This document shows, piece by piece, positions 1 to 9,036 of a stretch of DNA of 64,000 nt; the first letter of the stretch is position 1, and each line of letters opens with the position of its first letter. Both the position numbers and the translations under genes were made by a program. Under the pieces are notes generated by a model. It did no database searches. It was not told the origin of the DNA and worked only from the letters and a program-made list of their open reading frames with translations. The stretch comes from Marimonas lutisalis (GTDB lineage: Bacteria; Pseudomonadota; Alphaproteobacteria; Rhodobacterales; Rhodobacteraceae). Location of the stretch: NCBI RefSeq assembly GCF_005434965.1, contig NZ_SKCI01000002.1:186001-250000 (forward strand). The letters are read 5' to 3'.

Positions 1-376
1 ACGGGTTGGGCAGCAGGATCAGCGGCTGCTCGCCGCGCACCTTTTCGGGCACCAGTGCCATACAGACATTATAGAGCCCTTCGCGCGTGCCGTTCAGCGG
101 CATCACCTGCGTATCGGGATCGCTGGCCACACCATAGCGGCGTTCGATCCAGCGCGAAATCGCGCCGCGCAGGCCGGGCGTGCCGTCATTGGGGGGATAG
201 TCGTTGAACCCGGAGGCATTGTCGGCGATCAGGCCCGGCACCCAGGCCGGGAAGGCGTGCTTGGGTTCGCCGATCGTCATATGCACCACGTCGCCCCCCG
301 GCTGGTGATGATCCAGCAGGGCGCGCAGGCGCGGAAATGCATAAGCCGGTAGGTTCGAAAACCGCTCGGGAAACAT
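1..376 (-). CDS. Aminotransferase class I/II, N-terminal part (cut by window start)
   Basis: The reverse strand reads from an ATG at 376 (MFPERFSNLPAY) through about 125 residues without a stop to the window edge, so only the N-terminal part is seen. The segment with VVHMTIGEPKHAFPAWV and NDYPPNDGTPGLRGAI is the N-terminal arm of fold-type I PLP aminotransferases, and it most resembles succinyldiaminopimelate/DapC-type enzymes of alphaproteobacteria (lysine and peptidoglycan precursor synthesis). The PLP lysine lies outside the window, so the exact substrate is not decided. It is followed downstream, outside the window, and preceded by an amidase gene on the same strand. Confidence 0.75.
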   Translation of the reverse strand, partial: MFPERFSNLPAYAFPRLRALLDHHQPGGDVVHMTIGEPKHAFPAWVPGLIADNASGFNDYPPNDGTPGLRGAISRWIERRYGVASDPDTQVMPLNGTREGLYNVCMALVPEKVRGEQPLILLPNP

Positions 377-486
377 GATTATACTGCCTCAAGACCGGGG
401 TCATTGGCGCCCCGTTTGAGATCAAACTACCCAAGCCGCGTTGCCCCGTCCAGAAAAACAGGCGCGATTCCGGCAGGTTGTGGCAT

Positions 487-1815
487 TTAGGACAACGCCT
501 GTTCGGCGCCCTTGGCAACGCGCAAAAGGGCTTCTTCGCCAAAGGGTTTGCCCATCAGGATCACGCCGCAGGACGGCACGCCGGTGGGCAGGGTGATGGC
601 CGACAACCCCAGCATGTTGCCGATGCGCGTGTTCTGCAGCGCCAGCAGGTTTTCGGCCACGTAATAGTCGTGATCGCTGGCCAGGCGTTCCACATCAGGC
701 GGCAGGATGGGCGAGGACGGGATGATGACCGCATCGTAATGCGCCACGCGCGCGTTCCATTCGGCGCGGCACTGGTCGATGATCTGCCAGGCGCGCACGA
801 AATCGGGGCCCGAATGATCGCGACCGGCACGGAAACGTTCAAGGATTTCGTGGAACATCTTGTCCGGCGCGGTTTCGATCAGCTCGCCCCAGGTGCCCCA
901 GGCCTCGGAGGTGAAGGTGACGGCCGATTGCGCCATGGCGCGGGTCACTTCCGGCGCTTCGAATTTTTCAAGCTTCGCGCCCGCGTTCTGCAGCCGTTCA
1001 AGCGCTGAATGATAGGCCGCCATCGGCTGGTCGCGCACATTTTCGAGCGCCTGGGTCTGTAGCACGCCAATGCGCGCCCCCCGGGTGCTGGCACCGCGCA
1101 GGTCGGCGGCCTGGCCGCCCTCCATCGCTGCCAGCATCAGCGCGCAATCCTCGACATTGCGCGACAGCGGGCCGATCGTGTCGAACCGCGCGCACAGCGG
1201 CACCACGCCGGTAATCGGCAGGCGTTCGGCGGTGGTTTTCAGGCCGGTCAGGTCGTTCCAGGCACTGGGGATGCGGACCGAGCCGCCGGTATCCGAACCG
1301 ATACCGCAAGGCGCCAGGCCAAAGGCAACCGAGGCCGCCGCCCCCGAGGACGAGCCCCCCGGCACGGCATGCGGGTAGTTCACGTTGGGCGGCGTGGCGG
1401 TCACGGGGTTATAGCCCAGCCCGGAAAAAGCCAGCTCCGACATATGTGTCTTGCCCAGGCAGACGGTGCCGGCCAGCGTGGCGTTTTTCAGCACCCAGGC
1501 GTCTTCGTCCGGGGTGCGCCCCTCCAGCAGGGCGCAGCCTGCCTCGGTCTTTACGCCGGCCGTGTCAAAAAGGTCCTTCCAGCTGACCGGCACGCCATCC
1601 AGAAGGCCGCGGCGATGGCCGGCCCGGGCGCGCTTCGCGGCCGCCTCGGCCTCGGCCAGGGCACGCTCTTCGGTCAGGCGGGCATAGATGCTGTCGCGGT
1701 GCTTGTGCGCCTTGATCGCATCCAGATAGGTCTCGGTCAGCGTGACGGGGTCGATTTCGCCCGTGTCGATTCCACGGCCCAGATCGCCCATGCTCATCCA
1801 CAGCCAGTCTTTCAT
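487..1815 (-). CDS. Amidase signature family protein (GatA/AtzF-like)
   Basis: 442-residue protein of the amidase signature family, which hydrolyses or transfers amide nitrogen with a Lys-cisSer-Ser triad. The triad is visible: the Lys of SWKDLFDTAG, the Ser-rich loop PGGSSSGAAAS and the nucleophile region GSDTGGSVRIPS. The length is typical of a stand-alone amidase rather than of GatA (about 480-490), and no gatB or gatC is near, so a free-standing amidohydrolase on a small amide is the better reading. ATG at 1815 has a GAAGGG-like ribosome site upstream. A second member of the family occurs at 31410-32828 but is only a distant paralogue by eye. Confidence 0.85.
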   Translation of the reverse strand: MKDWLWMSMGDLGRGIDTGEIDPVTLTETYLDAIKAHKHRDSIYARLTEERALAEAEAAAKRARAGHRRGLLDGVPVSWKDLFDTAGVKTEAGCALLEGRTPDEDAWVLKNATLAGTVCLGKTHMSELAFSGLGYNPVTATPPNVNYPHAVPGGSSSGAAASVAFGLAPCGIGSDTGGSVRIPSAWNDLTGLKTTAERLPITGVVPLCARFDTIGPLSRNVEDCALMLAAMEGGQAADLRGASTRGARIGVLQTQALENVRDQPMAAYHSALERLQNAGAKLEKFEAPEVTRAMAQSAVTFTSEAWGTWGELIETAPDKMFHEILERFRAGRDHSGPDFVRAWQIIDQCRAEWNARVAHYDAVIIPSSPILPPDVERLASDHDYYVAENLLALQNTRIGNMLGLSAITLPTGVPSCGVILMGKPFGEEALLRVAKGAEQALS

Positions 1816-1826
1816 CGCGCCATCCC

Positions 1827-1859
1827 TTCATCTTGCCAGAAATACTCCCGCCGGAGGCA
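1827..1859. repeat. Dispersed intergenic unit, copy 1 (TTCATCTTGCC... family)
   Basis: The stretch between the amidase start and the UbiH-type gene begins TTCATCTTGCC and continues AGAAATACTCCCGCCGG. A close relative with the same order (TTCATCTTGCC, then GAAAATATCCCGGGG) lies at 60325-60352 between two unrelated genes. Two copies in non-coding DNA suggest a small dispersed repeat; its function is unknown. Confidence 0.4.
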
Positions 1860-1947
1860 TCCGACGGACCTGTCACGCGCCACGCTAGCGGCGAAGTGCG
1901 GCATGGACAATCCCGCGATCTTCTACATATGTGAAGGCATGACAGAG

Positions 1948-3153
1948 ATGAGCGATATCCTGATCGTCGGCGGCGGCCTGAATGGCCCGGCGCTGGCCCT
2001 GGCCCTGGCCCGGCGCGGCATGCGCGTGACCGTTGTTGACGCATTGCCGGAGACGGTTCGCAAGAATGCCGCCTTCGACGGGCGGGCCTATGCGCTGGCG
2101 CTGGCCTCGAAGCGCCTGCTTGAGCGGATCGGCATCTGGAGCCGGGTGGCCGGCCACAGCCAGCCGATGCTGGAAATCAAGGCCAGCGACGGGCGAGCGG
2201 GCGAAGGCCCGGCACCGTTCTTCCTGCATTTCGACGCGGGCGAACTGGAAGAAGGGCCGATGGGCTTCATGCTCGAAGACCGGTTCCTGCGGCGCGCGTT
2301 CCTGGAGGCGATGGATGACGAGCCGCTGATCACCCAGGTCGAGGACCGGGTCGAGGCGCAGGAGGTTGACGCCACCGGCGTTACCCTGCAGCTGGCCAGT
2401 GGCAAGGCGTTGCGCGGGCGGCTTCTGGTCGGGTGCGACGGGCGCGACTCGGGCACCGCGTCGCGTGCCGGCATCCGGCGAACGGGCTGGGACTATGGCC
2501 AGACCGCGCTGGTCTGCGCCATCGGGCACGAAAAGCCGCATCATGGCATCGCGCATCAGTTCTTCATGCCGCCGGGGCCGCTGGCGATCCTGCCGCTGCC
2601 GGGCAATGTCAGTTCGATCGTCTGGTCGGAGACCCATGAAAACGCGGCGGCGATCAACGCGCTTCCGGATGCCGAATACCTTGAGGTGCTGCGCCCGCGC
2701 TTTGGCGATTTCCTGGGTGAGATCAGCCTGAAGGGCAAGCGGTTCGCCTATCCGCTGAAACTGACCATCGCCAACCGTTTCGTGGGCGAGAGGCTGGTAC
2801 TGATCGGGGATGCGGCGCACGGGATGCACCCGATTGCGGGGCAGGGCCTGAATGCCGGGCTGCGCGACGTGGGCGCGCTGGTCGATGTTCTGAGCCACGC
2901 CGCACGGCGCGGAGAAGACTTTGCCTCGTCCCTGGTCCTGAACCGATACCAGGAGTGGCGCCGGTTCGACGTGGCAACGCTGGCCGCCGCGACGGACCTG
3001 ACCAACAAGCTGTTTTCAAATGATAATCCGCTGCTGCGTGCAGTGCGCGACGTAGGCATGGGCGTGGTCGGCGCAATGCCCGGTCTGCGCCGGGGCTTCA
3101 TGCGCGAGGCGGCCGGGCTGACCGGGGAATTGCCGGAATTGATGCGGGCGTGA
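1948..3153 (+). CDS. UbiH/UbiF/VisC/COQ6-family FAD monooxygenase
   Basis: Flavoprotein hydroxylase of the ubiquinone-biosynthesis family, 401 residues. The N-terminus MSDILIVGGGLNGPALA holds the FAD-binding GxGxxG motif, the middle carries the conserved DGRDS region (about residues 160-170), and the C-terminal half has GDAAHGMHPIAGQGLN, the second FAD-binding signature with the family motif. It is expected to hydroxylate the aromatic ring of a ubiquinone precursor at the membrane. ATG 1948 was preferred because a GAAGG lies 10 bases upstream; an in-frame ATG at 1939 is also possible. It converges with the Trm112 gene over a shared hairpin. Confidence 0.85.
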   Translation: MSDILIVGGGLNGPALALALARRGMRVTVVDALPETVRKNAAFDGRAYALALASKRLLERIGIWSRVAGHSQPMLEIKASDGRAGEGPAPFFLHFDAGELEEGPMGFMLEDRFLRRAFLEAMDDEPLITQVEDRVEAQEVDATGVTLQLASGKALRGRLLVGCDGRDSGTASRAGIRRTGWDYGQTALVCAIGHEKPHHGIAHQFFMPPGPLAILPLPGNVSSIVWSETHENAAAINALPDAEYLEVLRPRFGDFLGEISLKGKRFAYPLKLTIANRFVGERLVLIGDAAHGMHPIAGQGLNAGLRDVGALVDVLSHAARRGEDFASSLVLNRYQEWRRFDVATLAAATDLTNKLFSNDNPLLRAVRDVGMGVVGAMPGLRRGFMREAAGLTGELPELMRA

Positions 3154-3154
3154 C

Positions 3155-3173
3155 GGTGGGTTGAAAACCCACC
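3155..3173. terminator. Hairpin between convergent genes
   Basis: GGTGGGTT and AACCCACC form an 8-bp perfect stem around a GAA turn, starting one base after the stop of the UbiH-type gene and ending just before the stop of the Trm112 gene. There is no long T run on either side, so it may act as a bidirectional terminator or mRNA-end stabiliser rather than a classical terminator. Confidence 0.55.
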
Positions 3174-3371
3174 CTACGGATCGAGCCGGCGGGCCTCGTC
3201 GACCAGCATGACCGGGATGCCGTCGCGGATCGGGTAGGCAAGGCCGGCCGATTTCGAGATCAGTTCCTGCCGGTCGGCATCGTATTCCAGCGGGCCCTGG
3301 GTGCGAGGGCAGACCAGCGCTTCGAGCATGTGGCGATCGAAGGCGGGTTTGGCGGTGTCATCGTCGGTCAT
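3174..3371 (-). CDS. Trm112 family protein (YcaR-like)
   Basis: 65-residue protein with the Trm112/YcaR fold signature: [16 protein letters not shown] near residue 17 and [19 protein letters not shown] at the C-terminus. Bacterial members are small zinc-ribbon-like proteins; here only the first Cys of the usual CPxC pair is seen (CPRT), so the metal site is probably lost. Its ATG overlaps the stop of the LON-domain gene by four bases (3368-3371), showing translational coupling in an operon with that gene and the thioredoxin-TPR gene upstream of it. Confidence 0.85.
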   Translation of the reverse strand: MTDDDTAKPAFDRHMLEALVCPRTQGPLEYDADRQELISKSAGLAYPIRDGIPVMLVDEARRLDP

Positions 3372-4012
3372 TGCATCAAATCCTCTCCGTCGCCGCCATG
3401 CAGCGCGTATTCGATCAGCGTGATCAGGGTTTCGCGCCGGGTGGATAGCGATGGCGCCTCAAGCAGGGCTTGCTTGTCCTCGGGCTCAAACTCCAGAAGC
3501 ATCGAGAGCGAGTTGATCAGGAGCTCGTCTTCGGCCTCTTTCAACGTGTCCCAATCGGTGTTGAGGCCGCGCGCGGTGAAATAGCGATCGAGCAGCCGCA
3601 GGAACCCCGCGCGGTCAAAGCCCGGATCGCGATCGGCGCCGCCGCGATCGCGCTCGAACCCCTCCCAGCTGACACGGGTACGGCGGTAGGGGGTGAAACC
3701 ATCGACCTCTTCCAGGATGCGGAAGCGCGAGATACCCAGAAGCGTGATCATGTAGCGCCCGTCCTCGGTTTCCGAGAACTGGGTGATCCGTCCGGCGCAG
3801 CCGATGGTCATCAGGCCCGGCCCATCGCGGCCCGGTACCTCATTGGGTTGCACCATGCCGATCAGGCGCTCGGGCGTTTTCAGCGCATCGTCGAACATGG
3901 CAAGGTAACGCGGCTCGAAGATATGCAGCGGGAGCCGGGAGCGCGGCAGAAGCAGCGCCCCCGTCAGCGGGAAAACCGGGATGACCTCGGGCAGGTCCAT
4001 TTGGGTGCTCAT
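3368..4012 (-). CDS. LON peptidase substrate-binding (LON_substr_bdg) domain protein
   Basis: 214 residues that consist of the N-terminal substrate-binding domain of Lon without ATPase or protease parts. The opening [28 protein letters not shown] is diagnostic (PLxGxxLLPxxxLPLxIFEPRY), and [23 protein letters not shown] follows the family pattern. The cellular role of such stand-alone LON domains is not known; a chaperone-adaptor function is a guess. It sits between the YbbN-like chaperone gene and Trm112 on the same strand, an order common in Rhodobacterales. Confidence 0.88.
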   Translation of the reverse strand: MSTQMDLPEVIPVFPLTGALLLPRSRLPLHIFEPRYLAMFDDALKTPERLIGMVQPNEVPGRDGPGLMTIGCAGRITQFSETEDGRYMITLLGISRFRILEEVDGFTPYRRTRVSWEGFERDRGGADRDPGFDRAGFLRLLDRYFTARGLNTDWDTLKEAEDELLINSLSMLLEFEPEDKQALLEAPSLSTRRETLITLIEYALHGGDGEDLMQ

Positions 4013-4039
4013 GCCCGGATGATAGCGCGAGCGGGACGA

Positions 4040-4954
4040 TCAGACAAAGATCATCGAGCTCAGCTTGCGCCGGCCGTTGAGCGCGATGGGATCCTGCGGT
4101 TGCAGCGCATCGAAAATAGTGAAGAGCTGCGTCTTTGCGGCGGCATCGTTCCACTCGCGATCGCGGCGGAACAGTTCAAGCAGCTGATCGACGGCTTCCT
4201 GCACATCGCCCTTGGCGTGCAGCGCCTGGGCCAGGTCGAAACGGGCCTGGTGGTCGTCTGGGTTGGCCTCGACCGCAGCGCGCAGATCGTCGACCGGGCC
4301 GGCATTCGAGGCCTGCCGCGCGAGATCGAGCTGGGCGTGGGCGGCTTCAAGCTCGGGCTTGCCCGAGATTTCGGCAGGCGCACCGTTCAGGATCGCCTCG
4401 GCCTGGTCCAGTTCACCCAGGGCGATATGGGCGCGCACCAGCCCGCCATAGGCGCCGGCATGGGTGCCGTCCTCCTGCAGGATGGCGGCAAAGGTCTGGG
4501 CGGCATCGGCGGCCGCGCCTTCGGCCAGCATTTCCTCGGCGGCTTCGACGGCTTCGTCCAGCCCGCCCGAAGCGTCGCCGCCCGCGGTTTTGACCAGGCG
4601 GTCGATGAAGTTCTGGATTTCCGACGGCGGCACCGCGCCCTGGAAGCCATCCACGGGCTGACCCTGCCAGAAAGCATAGACCGTCGGGATCGACTGCACC
4701 CGCATCTGGCCCGCGATCATCTGGTTTTCGTCGACATTGACCTTGGCCATCTTCACCGCGCCACGGGCCTTTTGCACCGCGTCTTCCAGTGCCGGGCCCA
4801 AGGTTTTGCACGGGCCACACCAGGGCGCCCAGAAGTCAACGATCACCGGCACCTCTTTCGAGGCTTCGACGACCTTTTCCATGAAATCCGCTTCGCCCAC
4901 GTCAAAGACGAGCGTTGCGGTGTCCGGGTTGGCTTGGCTGAGATCGATTTCCAT
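4040..4954 (-). CDS. Thioredoxin-TPR co-chaperone, YbbN/CnoX-like
   Basis: 304 residues with an N-terminal thioredoxin domain (about 15-120) and C-terminal TPR-like helices (about 125-300). The active site FWAPWCGPCK keeps both cysteines (C46, C49), unlike the redox-dead SxxC form of E. coli YbbN. Known members hold oxidised or misfolded proteins and deliver them to GroEL and DnaK. Repeated DLAQALHAKGDVQEAVD-like motifs mark the TPR part. It is the first gene of the run with the LON-domain and Trm112 genes, with 27 bases to the former. Confidence 0.88.
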   Translation of the reverse strand: MEIDLSQANPDTATLVFDVGEADFMEKVVEASKEVPVIVDFWAPWCGPCKTLGPALEDAVQKARGAVKMAKVNVDENQMIAGQMRVQSIPTVYAFWQGQPVDGFQGAVPPSEIQNFIDRLVKTAGGDASGGLDEAVEAAEEMLAEGAAADAAQTFAAILQEDGTHAGAYGGLVRAHIALGELDQAEAILNGAPAEISGKPELEAAHAQLDLARQASNAGPVDDLRAAVEANPDDHQARFDLAQALHAKGDVQEAVDQLLELFRRDREWNDAAAKTQLFTIFDALQPQDPIALNGRRKLSSMIFV

Positions 4955-5023
4955 ATCCGTATCCTCCGATCTTCGGGGTTGACCGTTAGATGATGTATGA
5001 CGCCGCGCGTTGCAAGGCCCGCG

Positions 5024-5812
5024 TCAGAGATCGAATGTCGCAAAGACCGGCGCGTGATCGGAGGGTTTTTCCCATCCGCGCGCCGCGCGCAGGATGCGGC
5101 TGGCATGCGCGGCGTTGGAAATGTCGGGCGTGGCCCAGATGTGATCGAGCCTGCGGCCCTTGTCGGCGGCGTCCCAATCGCGGGCGCGGTAGGACCACCA
5201 GGAATAGAGCTGACCATCCGGGATGTCGGCCCGCGTGACATCGACCCACTTGCCGGCATCCTGCGTTTCGCCCAGGTGTTCGACCTCGATCGGCGTGTGC
5301 GAGACGACTTTCAGCAGCTGCTTGTGGCTCCAGACATCGTCTTCGCGCGGGGCGATGTTAAGATCGCCGACAAGGATGGATTTTTCCGGCCGGTCCGAAT
5401 GGAACCAGTCGCGCATCCCGGTCAGGTAGTCGAGTTTCTGGCCGAATTTCTCGTTCCTGTCGCGGTCGGGAATGTCGCCGCCGGCGGGGACATAGAAATT
5501 GTGGATGATGACCCCGTTTTCCAGCCGCCCGGCCACGTGGCGCGCGTGGCCCAGGTCCGCGAAATCCATGTCGCCCACATCCTCGATCGGCAGGCGCGAC
5601 AGGATGGCAACGCCGTTATAGCCCTTCTGACCGCGCGCAACCATGTAGCCATAGCCCAGTTCGCGGAAGCGTTCAGTGGGGATTTTGTCGACCGGGCTTT
5701 TGCATTCCTGCAGGCACAGGATGTCGGGGGCTTCTTCCTCGAGAAGTTTGCACACGATCGGTTCGCGCAGCCGGACCGAATTGATGTTCCATGTGGCAAG
5801 GGTAAAGGCCAT
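5024..5812 (-). CDS. xthA: Exodeoxyribonuclease III
   Basis: 262 residues of the exonuclease III/AP-endonuclease family, which cuts the backbone at abasic sites in base-excision repair. The metal and catalytic residues are visible: TWNINSVR near the N-terminus, LQECKS (metal Glu), the VGDLNIAP Asp-Asn pair, RRLDHIWAT and the C-terminal SDHAPV His. Length fits the family (260-270). The start codon follows directly from the conserved MAFTLATWNINS. The leader region upstream carries a strong hairpin with a T run at 5891-5932. Confidence 0.92.
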   Translation of the reverse strand: MAFTLATWNINSVRLREPIVCKLLEEEAPDILCLQECKSPVDKIPTERFRELGYGYMVARGQKGYNGVAILSRLPIEDVGDMDFADLGHARHVAGRLENGVIIHNFYVPAGGDIPDRDRNEKFGQKLDYLTGMRDWFHSDRPEKSILVGDLNIAPREDDVWSHKQLLKVVSHTPIEVEHLGETQDAGKWVDVTRADIPDGQLYSWWSYRARDWDAADKGRRLDHIWATPDISNAAHASRILRAARGWEKPSDHAPVFATFDL

Positions 5813-5890
5813 CGGGCGCGTCTCCTGTCAGTCGCGATTTCCGCGCCAAGCTATCGCGGGAGGACGGAAGAGGCCAGACAAGAGACGGTG

Positions 5891-5932
5891 GAAAAAGAAT
5901 GGCCTGAACAGGCGGGAATCGCCTGTCAGGCC
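5891..5932 (-). terminator. Strong intrinsic-terminator-like hairpin on the minus strand, upstream of xthA
   Basis: On the minus strand GGCCTG-ACAGGCG pairs with CGCCTGT-(T)-CAGGCC, a 13-bp stem with one bulged base and an ATTCC loop, followed by ATTCTTTTTCC. This is a textbook Rho-independent terminator, yet it lies about 80 bases before the xthA start and no minus-strand gene lies between it and the divergent LytTR gene. It is either an attenuator in the xthA leader or the end of a short transcript. Confidence 0.6.
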
Positions 5933-6049
5933 ATTGCCGAGACCCTCTGGAGATCTGTTTCCCACTCGCGATAGAATGCTGACGTTGTTTCGCGTCACAT
6001 TCCGGGGTAGACAGGTACTGATTAACTGCTCGGCCAAGATATTTTTCGG

Positions 6050-6940
6050 ATGAACGGCATCGAAAGAAAAACGGATTGTCACGAATTGCGGGTTCTTGCC
6101 ACGAATGGGCGGGTTTTTCAGCTTAAAGTTGCAGAAATTGACCGAATTGTCTCGGATAAGCGGTTTGTTCTTTCGCTGCTTCTTTTCTGCTGCACCATGG
6201 CACTGGTCGACCCCAATGTTTTCGGATTCCAGGTGCAGGTCTTGTGGCGGTTTCCGTTCTGGTGCTTCAACGGCATCTTCGTTGTGGCCGTATGGTACTT
6301 GCAGTTCCGGCTCTTCGAACGCGCTCTGCGACACCGGAACATCGCGGTTCCTTCCGCCCTGATGGTTGGCGTTGCGGTCGCGCTACTGCTGCACATGAAC
6401 TATGCCATCGCATCGATTCTGACCGGTGATCCGGATTTCTGGCGCGGGCGGCTTTATCCCGACGTCCTGCGCTATTTCCTTGTCGGGGTGTTTTTCGAAG
6501 CGGCCTCTGCCGCGCTGTTGATGCCGCGGCTTCTGATCACGCTTCGACGTCGCGCGCAGTCGGCCGAAAAGCCGGGCGGCTCCTCCGCCCCGGCGGAGCC
6601 TGAGATCAGCCCCGCGCTGACGCGTTCGATCGAGGCGAACGGCCGGCATTTCGATCTTGGGAATGTGCTCTATCTCAAGTCCGCCGAGCATTATGTCGAG
6701 ATCGTTTTGCATGACGCGACCGAACTGGTTCGGGCAAGCCTGCGCGAGCTGACCGCAATGCTGGATCCCTGCCAGGGTGTTCAACCGCATCGATCGTACT
6801 GGGTGAGCCGCGATGCGATCGTCGGTTTGAACAGGTGCGACGGTGCGCAGTTCCTGGTGCTGCGCGATGGAAGCGAGATTCCGGTTTCACGCAGCCGCAG
6901 AGGTGAAGTGCGCAACTGGCTGAGCACGCATGTCCAGTAA
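6050..6940 (+). CDS. Membrane-bound LytTR-domain transcriptional regulator
   Basis: 296 residues with four predicted transmembrane helices (about 38-53, 67-85, 99-120, 140-160) and a C-terminal LytTR DNA-binding domain (about 195-292). The LytTR part shows IEANGRHFDLGNVLYLKSAEHYVEIVL and the PHRSYWVSRDAIVGL region typical of the domain. The family binds direct repeats in promoters; here the N-terminal membrane part probably senses a signal in the membrane. No sensor kinase is adjacent. The start at 6050 lacks a clear Shine-Dalgarno, so it is provisional. Membrane LytTR proteins are recurrent in Rhodobacterales but mostly unstudied. Confidence 0.8.
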   Translation: MNGIERKTDCHELRVLATNGRVFQLKVAEIDRIVSDKRFVLSLLLFCCTMALVDPNVFGFQVQVLWRFPFWCFNGIFVVAVWYLQFRLFERALRHRNIAVPSALMVGVAVALLLHMNYAIASILTGDPDFWRGRLYPDVLRYFLVGVFFEAASAALLMPRLLITLRRRAQSAEKPGGSSAPAEPEISPALTRSIEANGRHFDLGNVLYLKSAEHYVEIVLHDATELVRASLRELTAMLDPCQGVQPHRSYWVSRDAIVGLNRCDGAQFLVLRDGSEIPVSRSRRGEVRNWLSTHVQ

Positions 6941-6965
6941 AAAAAGACCCGGGCAAAGACCCGGG
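6941..6965 (-). terminator. Rho-independent terminator facing the cenR transcript
   Basis: Two CCCGGG hexamers (6948-6953 and 6960-6965) separated by six bases form a GC stem; read on the minus strand they are followed by TCTTTTTTTAC. The polarity fits termination of the leftward cenR transcript about 140 bases after its stop. It abuts the stop codon of the convergent LytTR gene. Confidence 0.6.
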
Positions 6966-7101
6966 CCAGTCCAACAGGGAGGTGCATGCGATAACCCGCA
7001 CATGCAACGGGATGAAAAAACCGTATTTACAGATTCAAGATACTACTTTGATCTGTCTCAAATAAGTCGGGTATTCCATACGCACGCTCAACCTGTGGCA
7101 T

Positions 7102-7788
7102 TTACGCCACCAGTCGATATCCCCCGGATTCAGTCACCAGGAGCCGCGCGTTGGAAGGATCGGGCTCGATCTTCTGGCGCAGGCGGTAGATGTGGGTTTC
7201 AAGAGTGTGGGTCGTAACGCCGGCATTATAGCCCCAGACCTCGTGCAACAGCACGTCGCGCGGAACCACGCCTTCGGTGGAACGATAGAGGAATTTCAGG
7301 ATGTTGGTTTCCTTCTCTGTCAGGCGAATCTTGCGCTCGTCCTCGGTGATCAGCATCTTCATCGCTGGTTTGAACGTGTACGGGCCAAGCTGGAACACCG
7401 CGTCCTCGGATTGTTCATGCTGGCGCAACTGAGCGCGGATGCGGGCGAGAAGCACCGGAAACTTGAAGGGCTTGGTCACGTAGTCGTTTGCGCCGGCATC
7501 GAGGCCGAGAATGGTATCGGCGTCGCTGTCATGGCCCGTCAGCATGATGATCGGGGATTTGACACCCTGCTTGCGCATCAGCCGGCAGAGTTCACGCCCG
7601 TCCGTATCGGGCAGGCCGACATCGAGAATGACCAGATCGTAAAGGCCTTCCTTGGCCTTGCGCATGGCATCGCTGCCATCTCCGGCTTCGAACACGTCGA
7701 AATCTTCGGTCATGACCAGTTGTTCGCTCAGCGCCTCGCGCAGGTCGTCGTCATCGTCGACAAGCAGGATTTTCTTCAGCTGTGCCAT
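7102..7788 (-). CDS. cenR: OmpR-family response regulator, CenR-like
   Basis: 228 residues: a receiver domain (1-120) with the acidic cluster LLVDDDDDLRE, phospho-acceptor D56 in VILDVGLPD, the MLTGH Thr and the TKPF Lys, then a winged-helix DNA-binding domain (about 130-228) with EVWGYNAGVTTHTLETHIYRLRQKIE. The opening and the DNA-binding wing resemble CenR of alphaproteobacteria, which controls envelope and division genes and is essential in several species. No histidine kinase gene is next to it, as is usual for CenR. The assignment to CenR rather than another OmpR-family regulator rests on recognised sequence, not on a search. Confidence 0.8.
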   Translation of the reverse strand: MAQLKKILLVDDDDDLREALSEQLVMTEDFDVFEAGDGSDAMRKAKEGLYDLVILDVGLPDTDGRELCRLMRKQGVKSPIIMLTGHDSDADTILGLDAGANDYVTKPFKFPVLLARIRAQLRQHEQSEDAVFQLGPYTFKPAMKMLITEDERKIRLTEKETNILKFLYRSTEGVVPRDVLLHEVWGYNAGVTTHTLETHIYRLRQKIEPDPSNARLLVTESGGYRLVA

Positions 7789-7944
7789 CGTTCCGCCCTC
7801 CTTGATTGGTAGATCAACAGATGTGACAGGGAAACGCCGCGAACAAGATATGCTGCAATTCTCTCACGCCGTCGTGTAATCGGGCGGGCAAATGTTTCAT
7901 ATTGTGGCATATTCCCCTAGATCAGGGGGTGAAAAGGACCGCGA

Positions 7945-9036
7945 ATGAGTTTTGCACCCGACATCACTGAAACATTGGCCCGCGCCCGCGCCGACCTGCG
8001 CATGGGCGTGCCGGTGGTTCTTGCCGGCAAAGGCGGCGCGGTTCTGGTGCTGGCGGCGGAAACGCTTGACGCGCAGCGGCTGGCCGATCTGCGCGCGCTG
8101 GGCGGCGCGCCAGTTCTGGCGATCACGGCGCGGCGGGCTGAAACGCTCAAGGCGCGGGCCTATGATGACGATCTGGCGCGGATCTGCCTGCCGCCGGATG
8201 CGCGGCTCGATTGGGTGCTGGCCGTGGCCGACCCGGCGGATGATTTGAAAACCCCGATGAAGGGGCCGCTGATGTCGGCGCGCGACGGCGATGCGGCGCT
8301 GCACCGGATGGCGATCCGCCTGGTAAAGACGGCGCAGCTCTTGCCGGCGGCGCTGGTGCTGGACCTGCCGGATGCGGGTGGATTTGCCCGCGAGAATAAC
8401 CTGACCCTGGTGCAGGCTGCGCTGGCCGCGCCGGTACTGGAAGCGGTCAGCGAACTGCATCCGGTAATCGCTGCGCGCCTGCCGATGGAGGCCGCGGGCG
8501 CCGGGCGCCTGCACGTCTTCCGCCCCGAGGATGGCGGCGAGGAGCATTACGCGATCGAGATCGGCCGCCCGTCGCGCGAGGCGCCGGTGCTGGCGCGGTT
8601 GCACTCGGCCTGTTTCACCGGAGATGTGCTGGGCAGCCTCAAATGCGATTGCGGGCCGCAGCTGCGCGGGGCGCTGCGCCAGATGGGCGAAGAGGGGGCA
8701 GGCGTGCTGCTATACCTCAACCAGGAGGGCCGGGGCATCGGGCTGGCGAATAAGATGCGCGCCTATTCGCTGCAGGACCAGGGGTTCGACACGGTCGAGG
8801 CCAATCACCGGCTGGGATTCGAGGATGACGAGCGCGATTTCCGGATCGGAGCGCAGATCCTGAAGGCAATGGGATTCTCCGCGGTGCGGCTGCTGACGAA
8901 CAATCCGCGCAAGATCGACATGATGCAGGCCAACGGGATTGAAGTTGTCGAACGCGTGCCGCTGAAGGTGGGCGAGACCGAGCATAACCGCGGATATCTT
9001 GCCACCAAGGCCAGCAAGTCCGGGCACCTGCTGTGA
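7945..9036 (+). CDS. ribA: GTP cyclohydrolase II
   Basis: 363-residue enzyme that opens GTP in the first step of riboflavin synthesis. The C-terminal half (about 195-363) is a full RibA domain: [20 protein letters not shown] carries the three zinc cysteines, followed by [19 protein letters not shown] and [12 protein letters not shown]. The N-terminal half (about 1-180) is RibB-like in size and position but shows no recognisable RibB acidic motif, a form common in Rhodobacterales where it is a degenerate DHBP-synthase relic. Its stop overlaps the GTG start of the L,D-transpeptidase gene. Confidence 0.9.
   Translation: MSFAPDITETLARARADLRMGVPVVLAGKGGAVLVLAAETLDAQRLADLRALGGAPVLAITARRAETLKARAYDDDLARICLPPDARLDWVLAVADPADDLKTPMKGPLMSARDGDAALHRMAIRLVKTAQLLPAALVLDLPDAGGFARENNLTLVQAALAAPVLEAVSELHPVIAARLPMEAAGAGRLHVFRPEDGGEEHYAIEIGRPSREAPVLARLHSACFTGDVLGSLKCDCGPQLRGALRQMGEEGAGVLLYLNQEGRGIGLANKMRAYSLQDQGFDTVEANHRLGFEDDERDFRIGAQILKAMGFSAVRLLTNNPRKIDMMQANGIEVVERVPLKVGETEHNRGYLATKASKSGHLL

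Noticed and set aside
3470-4993. Long plus-strand open frame opposite the LON and YbbN genes
   Set aside because: It is the antisense shadow of two clear minus-strand genes in GC-rich DNA; the predicted protein has no family features.
7048-7061. FNR-like sequence TTGATCTGTCTCAA between the LytTR gene and cenR
   Set aside because: It departs from the consensus in the second half and lies after the ends of both convergent genes, so it is probably chance.
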